From Psychrobacter sp. UBA3480 (GTDB taxonomy: Bacteria; Pseudomonadota; Gammaproteobacteria; Pseudomonadales; Moraxellaceae): a DNA stretch of 11,338 nucleotides. Both the position numbers and the translations under genes were made by a program. Under the pieces are notes generated by a model. The model was given only the letters and a program-made list of their open reading frames with translations, was not told the origin of the DNA and searched no databases. Where the stretch lies: positions 1 to 11,338 of the forward strand of contig NZ_DFQV01000026.1 in the NCBI RefSeq assembly GCF_002377945.1, in the 5' to 3' direction. Below, in pieces: positions 1 to 5,800 of this stretch (position 1 is its first letter; the number at the start of each line of letters is the position of its first letter).

Positions 1-19
1 CATGATTACTATAGATTGA

Positions 20-34
20 GTAAATAGAAATAAA
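20..34 (+). promoter_or_regulatory. Possible CpxR-box-like direct repeat upstream of the response regulator
   Basis: GTAAA at 20-24 and ATAAA at 30-34 are separated by five bases. This matches the E. coli CpxR box (GTAAA-N5-GTAAA) at nine of ten positions. It lies 22 bases upstream of the start codon, just before the ribosome binding site. A possible -10 (TACTAT, 8-13) precedes it, and any -35 would fall outside the window. In this position bound regulator would more likely repress than activate. The leader is extremely A-rich, so a chance match is quite possible. Confidence 0.25.
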
Positions 35-55
35 TAAAAATTAAAGGAGAGAAGC

Positions 56-742
56 ATGCCAAATATCCTGATAGGCGATGACGACGAAGAGTTGACTCAG
101 TTATTGCAAGAGTACTTGGACAATCACGGCATTCGCTGTGACTGCGTGCATGATGGTGCAGCAGTCATACAACGACTCAAAGCAGTAGCACACGAAGATA
201 CGGTCTATGATTTACTCGTACTCGATATTATGATGCCGAAACTAGATGGGTTAAGTGTGCTGCGCCAATTACCAAATATTATCGACATTCCAGTCATTAT
301 GCTGACAGCGAAAGGGGAGGAGATTGATCGTATTATTGGTCTAGAGCTTGGTGCCGATGACTATATCACCAAACCTTGTAACCCTCGAGAGCTGCTAGCG
401 CGTGTCAATGCAGTGATTAAACGTACCAATATGACCGCATCAGAGCATACTCCGTTGCCAGAAAGTCGTTTGCATCTCGATCAAAACCAACGTGCCTGTC
501 AGATAGATGGGGTAACGCTACAAGTCACTGGTACAGAGTTTGATCTGCTCGTGGCTCTGCTCAAGCAAAAAGGGGAGGTGGTAAGTAAAGCATGGCTGTC
601 AGAAAATGTCTTGCAGCGTGAGTTGCAGCCATTTGACCGTAGCCTTGATGTACACGTATCTCGCTTACGCAAAAAACTTCAACCTTTCCACGATGAGCCA
701 ATAAAAGCGGTGCGTGGTAAAGGTTATCAATTGGTGCTGTAA
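56..742 (+). CDS. cpxR: CpxR-like OmpR-family response regulator
   Basis: This 228-residue two-domain regulator should be phosphorylated by the kinase encoded next to it and then bind promoter DNA in the cytoplasm. The receiver domain (about 1-122) has the acidic cluster D8-D10, the phospho-acceptor D57 in LVLDIMMP, T84 in IMLTAKG, and K106 in DDYITKP. The winged-helix domain (about 137-228) carries GTEFDLL, the recognition-helix region around PFDRSLDVHVSRLRKKL, and the closing wing AVRGKGYQL. PVIMLTAKG, GLELGADDY, GTEFDLL and QPFDRSLDVHVSRLRKKL align closely with remembered E. coli CpxR, and the length is typical for the family. The start is supported by AAAGGAG at 43-49, six bases before the ATG. 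The stop codon overlaps the kinase start (TAATG), implying translational coupling. Orthology to CpxR is likely; the regulon is unknown. Confidence 0.9.
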   Translation: MPNILIGDDDEELTQLLQEYLDNHGIRCDCVHDGAAVIQRLKAVAHEDTVYDLLVLDIMMPKLDGLSVLRQLPNIIDIPVIMLTAKGEEIDRIIGLELGADDYITKPCNPRELLARVNAVIKRTNMTASEHTPLPESRLHLDQNQRACQIDGVTLQVTGTEFDLLVALLKQKGEVVSKAWLSENVLQRELQPFDRSLDVHVSRLRKKLQPFHDEPIKAVRGKGYQLVL

Positions 743-2394
743 TGACGGACATATCGATGAAAGCTTCTGAGCAGACCCTCAAAAAATCACTTAAGTTTAA
801 GGTGCGCATTACTCTGTTTTGGCGTTTGTTCCTGAGCCTATTATTGACGATTTTAATCACCTCTGTATTGTCCATCGTGGTAGAGCGCTGGTTGGCTGAA
901 AAAGAGCTGACCTCTCGTATGGATGTGCAAATCGATAGCCTGTTGATAAAGCGTGAAGAGATGGTCGCGTCACTACGGGCTGGTGATGTAGAGTCTGTCA
1001 GGCAGATGTATCGTCAAGACCGACAGCTGATGAATCAAATCAGAGTTTATGATGAGCAAGGCGCTATTATATTCCCGCGTTACCGTGACAAAGACGATCG
1101 GGCGCAAGGACAACTGCAAAGTGGTCGGCAGCTAATGGATCGTGCGATACAACCGGTGCGACCGGTGTCGCCTAGACCACCTAGAGTAGAGAATAACGTT
1201 TATGGTGTAGAAGGTCGTAATGCTGACAATAGACTGCGTGAACACGACAATGAGATACCAAAAGATGAGCTTTCTTTTTGGCAAAAATTCTTAAAGCCGA
1301 GAACGGCAAGTAGTGCAGCAGTAGCTGATATCGATACTCGTCCTGAATTGGCCGATATGTCTGTTGAATTACCTGATGGTCAGTCAATCATCGTACAGTT
1401 GCGTCCGCATTTGCGTTTTTCAGACGTGGTAGAGATACAGCACGGTAATTTCCCAATACGTTTGCTATTGATCGTTATCTTTAGTGTATTGGTCTGCATA
1501 TGGCTCAGTCGTACGTTAACCCAGCGAATTGGCCGTGTACAAAATACCGTACACCGTATGATTGATGGTAATTATCAAGCCAACCCAGAACTGTCCAAGA
1601 TGGGCGATGATGAGTTGGGGCTATTAGCCAAGGACGTTGCCCATCTCTCGACCAGACTCGTCGATAGTGAGCTGGCACGTAAGCAGATGCTTAGTGATAT
1701 CTCACATGAGCTGCGTTCGCCACTTGCTCGTCTGGATGTCGCGACTGAGCTGACTCGAGACTTTGCGCCCAATGCCAATCGTTATCTGGACCGTATCGAT
1801 AAAGAATCTACACGAATGAATGAGCTGATTGAGCAAATCATTCATATTCAATCCCTACAAATGCAGCAATATACCGTCGATAATTTGGAAAGTGAGGCAG
1901 TCGACATATCTGACATTATTAGTAATATCGGAGAGGATGTCTGCTTTGAGTTTCAACATAAAGACGTGCATTGGCAATGGCAACTGCCTGTAGCCTCAGC
2001 GTTAGATAGTTTGGAAGGATTTTGGACAGTTCAAGGTAATGCAGAGCAGTTGTATAGCGCGCTTGAAAATGTCATTCGCAATGCTTTTATGCACACGGCA
2101 GCGGGTTCGACAGTGATTGCGGAAATCAAAGCAATACAAATGGACAATAAGGCACCAGCTGTTCAAATTAATATAACAGACGAAGGTGGCGGTGTCGCAG
2201 ACAAAGACTTAGAACGTATTTTTCATCCCTTTGTGCGGCTCGATACTGCTCGGCATCGTGATACTGGCGGCTATGGTCTTGGATTGGCCATTGTTCATGC
2301 TGTAGTTATGGCGCATAAAGGATATATCAATGCTCATAACCGACAAGATGGTATTCAAGGGTTGGTGGTTCAAATAGTGCTACCTAGCAGATAA
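742..2394 (+). CDS. cpxA: CpxA-like membrane sensor histidine kinase
   Basis: A 550-residue inner-membrane kinase, partner of the preceding regulator. A basic N-terminus (KKSLKFKVR) leads into transmembrane segment 1 (about 25-47). A periplasmic region (about 48-238) follows, then transmembrane segment 2 (about 239-254) and a HAMP linker (about 256-308). The dimerisation/phosphoacceptor helix has H322 in LSDISHELRSPLARL. The ATPase domain shows the N box (N443, N447 in LENVIRNAFMHT), G1 (D480 in TDEGGGV), the F box (IFHPF, about 493-497) and G2 (GGYGLGLAIV, 509-518). The catalytic half matches remembered CpxA almost motif by motif, including SDISHELR, SALENxxRNA and DTARxRDxGGxGLGLAIV. E. coli CpxA is about 457 residues. 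The extra length is periplasmic and includes an Arg/Pro-rich, probably disordered stretch (about 112-170). The start overlaps the upstream stop by one base. No CpxP gene is visible in the window. Confidence 0.9.
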   Translation: MTDISMKASEQTLKKSLKFKVRITLFWRLFLSLLLTILITSVLSIVVERWLAEKELTSRMDVQIDSLLIKREEMVASLRAGDVESVRQMYRQDRQLMNQIRVYDEQGAIIFPRYRDKDDRAQGQLQSGRQLMDRAIQPVRPVSPRPPRVENNVYGVEGRNADNRLREHDNEIPKDELSFWQKFLKPRTASSAAVADIDTRPELADMSVELPDGQSIIVQLRPHLRFSDVVEIQHGNFPIRLLLIVIFSVLVCIWLSRTLTQRIGRVQNTVHRMIDGNYQANPELSKMGDDELGLLAKDVAHLSTRLVDSELARKQMLSDISHELRSPLARLDVATELTRDFAPNANRYLDRIDKESTRMNELIEQIIHIQSLQMQQYTVDNLESEAVDISDIISNIGEDVCFEFQHKDVHWQWQLPVASALDSLEGFWTVQGNAEQLYSALENVIRNAFMHTAAGSTVIAEIKAIQMDNKAPAVQINITDEGGGVADKDLERIFHPFVRLDTARHRDTGGYGLGLAIVHAVVMAHKGYINAHNRQDGIQGLVVQIVLPSR

Positions 2395-2428
2395 AAAGAT
2401 AAATAATGTAGAAACAATTTATGTAACC

Positions 2429-2472
2429 AATATGCGCTTATCCTGTATTTGTAATGTGTATAAGCGCATATT
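2429..2472 (+). terminator. Putative terminator of the two-component operon
   Basis: A perfect 13-bp inverted repeat (2429-2441 with 2460-2472, core ATGCGCTTA/TAAGCGCAT) encloses an 18-base loop. It starts 35 bases after the kinase stop codon. The downstream T tract is short (TTTAG), so termination may be leaky. The next gene on this strand starts 352 bases further on. Confidence 0.55.
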
Positions 2473-2606
2473 TAGTAGTAGATAAAAGCTGACTCTTTTT
2501 AAAACCGACGTAATTTATTACAAATAGGCAAAAATTAAAAGCAATTATATTCGTTTATATGAATATAACTGACGAACGGTATCAAAACACGGATGAACGG
2601 CATTGT

Positions 2607-2646
2607 CTCTCTGTATATATTCGGTAATACTAATATATACAGAGAG
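2607..2646. repeat. Perfect 15-bp inverted repeat (hairpin) without T tract
   Basis: Arms 2607-2621 and 2632-2646 (CTCTCTGTATATATT and its reverse complement) enclose a 10-base loop. No U-rich run follows on either strand (TGATAAAG on the + strand), so it does not look like an intrinsic terminator. It lies about 180 bp upstream of the adhesin start. It could be a double-stranded operator, a transcript-stabilising leader structure, or a relic. Confidence 0.6.
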
Positions 2647-2722
2647 TGATAAAGATTATACAAAACAGAACGTCTTATTCCTTAAAGACTATTACAACTA
2701 TTATTTGAACAAGGTCTCATTA

Positions 2723-2736
2723 TTATAAGCTTATAA
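2723..2736. promoter_or_regulatory. Perfect 14-bp palindrome, candidate operator
   Basis: TTATAAGCTTATAA is its own reverse complement and sits 87 bp upstream of the adhesin start codon. It contains TATAAG and TATAAC, so it may overlap the -10 region. Its size fits a site for a homodimeric regulator. It is AT-rich, so some chance of coincidence remains. Confidence 0.3.
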
Positions 2737-2823
2737 CCCGTTTTATTTTGTCACATCGTCTCTCTGACATGGATTTTATCTCTGATTTTTTAAATCTGAC
2801 AAGTCTGTAAGGGAGTACGCATC

Positions 2824-5800
2824 ATGAACCGCATCTATAAAGTCATCTGGAATGAAGCCCTAAGTTGTTTTACCGCCGTTGGTGAATACGCGAAGGGACG
2901 TGGCAAATCTTCCAAATCTAGCGTTAGCTCTAACGCTACCATTAACACAACGGCTAACCTATCTGTTATCCATACGTTACGTCTGAGTACTATAGCGCTT
3001 GGGCTACTAGCGGCTGGCTTCGGCATGCAGGCGAATGCATTGGGTACTTACTTTGCTGGAGACGACCCAACACCTAGAATACATACCAATTCATTCTTTC
3101 ATCAAACACTAACGGTGCAGGGTGGAGAGACGGTCATTGGCGATCCCAATACCAAAAATATCAGTGTGACTGCCAATAGGCGTGATAAAGCGCTAACGAT
3201 AAAGCTCGATGAAAATGTCGACTTAGGGACTGATGGCAGTCTCAAAACGGGCGATACTTTAGTTGATAATTCAGGCATTAAGATTACAGCCATAAATCCA
3301 GCCAATAGTGTCACTTTGAGCAATAGTGGCCTAAACAATGGTAATAACAAAATCACCAATGTAGCCAATGGTGCTGTGATGGCAGGGAGTAAAGATGCAG
3401 TTAATGGCTCGCAACTTCATAGCTTAGCCAGTACGGTTGCGGCTAACAAAACCAAGTACTACAGTGTAAACAGCAGCGCCACAGGGTTGTTAAGTAACGA
3501 AAACAATGATGGTGCAACAGGCTACAATGCGATGGCTATGGGGGGCAATGCCAGTGCATCTGGTAGCCAAACGATAGCCATTGGTAGTGGCGAGAGTGGT
3601 CAGCACACGACTGCATCAGGAGAACAATCCATCGCTATTGGTGCAAATGTTGTCTCAAAAGGTAGCTCTTCTATTGCTATCGGTGGTGACGATTTGAATG
3701 CTGCATCCGAAGCAAACACCGATGGCACAGCTAATGTTGGCCAAAACAGTGGTAGTGTTAATACGGTGTTTAGATCTTACACTGGTCGAGATCTTGTTGA
3801 ACCAACACAGTATGATAGGAATACTGAAGCTGCAGGTGCAGCCTCCATAGCTATTGGCTCAAAGGCGCTATCTACAGGAGACTTGTCTACCGCTATTGGC
3901 GTGCAATCTAGTACAGCAGGTATTGCAGCTTCCGCCTTTGGTATTGGTGCATCAGCGAGCAAGGATGGTTCTGTCTCTCTAGGTGCCGGCGCTCAATCTA
4001 ATACTCAAGATGGCGTGGCGCTAGGATCACAATCTGTAGCTAACGTTGCAGGTGGTGCGCTTGGGTTTGCTCCATCAAGTGCTAGTGTCATAGACAAAGC
4101 AGCTATTACAGCAACTAATAGTACAGGTCTTGGTGCAGTTTCTGTTGGTAGCTCTACTAATGGTACTCGCCAAATTGTAAATGTCGCAGCAGGTACTCAA
4201 GACAGTGATGCAGTAAACGTATCTCAATTAAAAGCGTTAGATACTATCGTTGCTGGCATTGACTTCCCTATCCGCTCTAGCAGTACACAGCCATACACCA
4301 CATCAGTAACAGGTACTGACGCTCTTGCCGTTGGCTCGAATGCCAATGCAAAAGGTAATAATGCAACCGCTGTTGGAGAGAGCGCATTTGCAAACGCAAA
4401 TGCAACCGTCATCGGTGAAGGCGCAAGATCTTCGTTCAATGGTTTTGCTGGTGGTCAGGAGGCCAAAGCGGGTGTTAATTCAGTGGCGATAGGTCAAAGA
4501 GCCACAAACGGAACTGCAAGTCGTGCGGTTGCGATAGGATACGAAGCAAAAGCGACTGCTCAAGACACCATTGCACTTGGTCTTGATGCACGAGCTGAAG
4601 CGTTAGGTAGTGTTGCACTAGGTAAGGGTTCTAGAGCAAATGCACTAAACAGTGTCGCTTTAGGTCAAAACTCTATTGCAGCTGTACAAAGCGGCGCATC
4701 TTTCTTAACCAACGTCGCTGCTGATGCCAATAACGGCACCGTCTCAGTAGGCGCTGTTGCAAGCGAACGTCGTATCATTAACGTTGCAGGTGGTTCAGCA
4801 GATACGGATGCAGTGAACGTATCTCAGCTAAAAGTGGTTACAGAAACAGCCAATAGAGGCTGGGATATCAGCGCACAAGGTGATAGTGCTACCGCAAGTA
4901 CGGTAGAACCTGGCGAATCAGTTGACTTCAATAGTAAAAACAGCAATATCACTGTCTCCAAAACAGCTAATAACAATGATGTCTCGTTCGAACTCAACAA
5001 CAACTTAGACCTAGGTAATAACGGTAGTGTAAGAATGGGTTCGAGCTTTCCATTTGGTTTTGGTGATACAACAACACTTGATCGCTCAGGTCTAACAACA
5101 GGTAACTCATACCTTAGTACAACTGTAGATGGTTTAGGTGTTAGAACCGGTAATGCACTGGCTAGTACATCAGTTAATGGCTTAGGAGTATTTGTGAATG
5201 GCCCACTAGGTATTCCTAGTACTGTTCTAACCATGGATGGTTTAACAATTATCGGTGGTCCAAGCGTAACAAGGTCTGGTGGTATCAATGCTGCCAACAA
5301 AAAGATTATCAATGTTGATAACGGTGAAGACCCAAATGATGCTGTCAATGTCAGTCAGCTCAATAGTGCCTCCGCTGCCGCTAAAACAGAGGTCGCCGCA
5401 GGTACTAACGTGGCTGACGTTGTGAAGTCTACAGGTGGTAACGGTCAAGATGTTTATACTGTTAATGCAGATGGCGTTACTGCTTCAGCAGGATCTGCAG
5501 CTGTCACAGTCACAGCAGGTGAAAAAGATGATACAACTAACACCACCGATTACGCTGTTGACTTAAGTGCCGATAGTAAAGCTAGTCTAGTTAAAGCAGA
5601 CAGTGCTATGCAGACCATTATTGCTCAAATAGATGGCGTTGATGTTAAAACGCTTAACCAAACGGACAATACGGCTAACTTCCTAACGGGAGATAACATT
5701 GTTCTTAGTGCCGAGGATGGTGGCATTAAAGTTGCTACAAAAGAAGATGTCACTTTTACTAGTGCTAGCTTTGCTGATAGTACAGTTCGTGTGAATAGTG

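Larger units (their letters stand above)
2473..2823 (+). other. Dyad-rich non-coding region upstream of the adhesin
   Basis: About 350 bases without a credible ORF. In order it holds: GTAAT-TT-ATTAC (2510-2521); an 8-bp inverted repeat TTATATTC/GAATATAA (2545-2552 and 2561-2568); two GAYGAACGG direct repeats (2571-2579 and 2592-2600); a 15-bp hairpin (2607-2646); a perfect 14-bp palindrome (2723-2736); and repeated TCTCTGA words (2761-2767 and 2779-2785). I could not fix a convincing -35/-10 pair. TATAAG at 2724-2729 with TTATTT at 2701-2706 is a weak candidate. The adhesin ribosome binding site AAGGGAG lies at 2809-2815, eight bases before the ATG. The density of dyads suggests regulation of the adhesin by one or more DNA-binding proteins; that is inference. 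Confidence 0.5.

Noticed and set aside
561..875. 104-codon - strand frame across the regulator-kinase junction
   Set aside because: It overlaps two strongly supported genes and has no family features.
2785..2790. T6 run in the adhesin leader considered as a phase-variation tract
   Set aside because: It is short for slippage control and not placed between a recognisable -35 and -10.
4824..5348. 174-codon open frame on the - strand inside the adhesin gene
   Set aside because: It is the antisense shadow of a long repetitive gene: low-complexity Leu/Ser/Val/Pro composition, no ribosome binding site, and the + strand frame is clearly coding.
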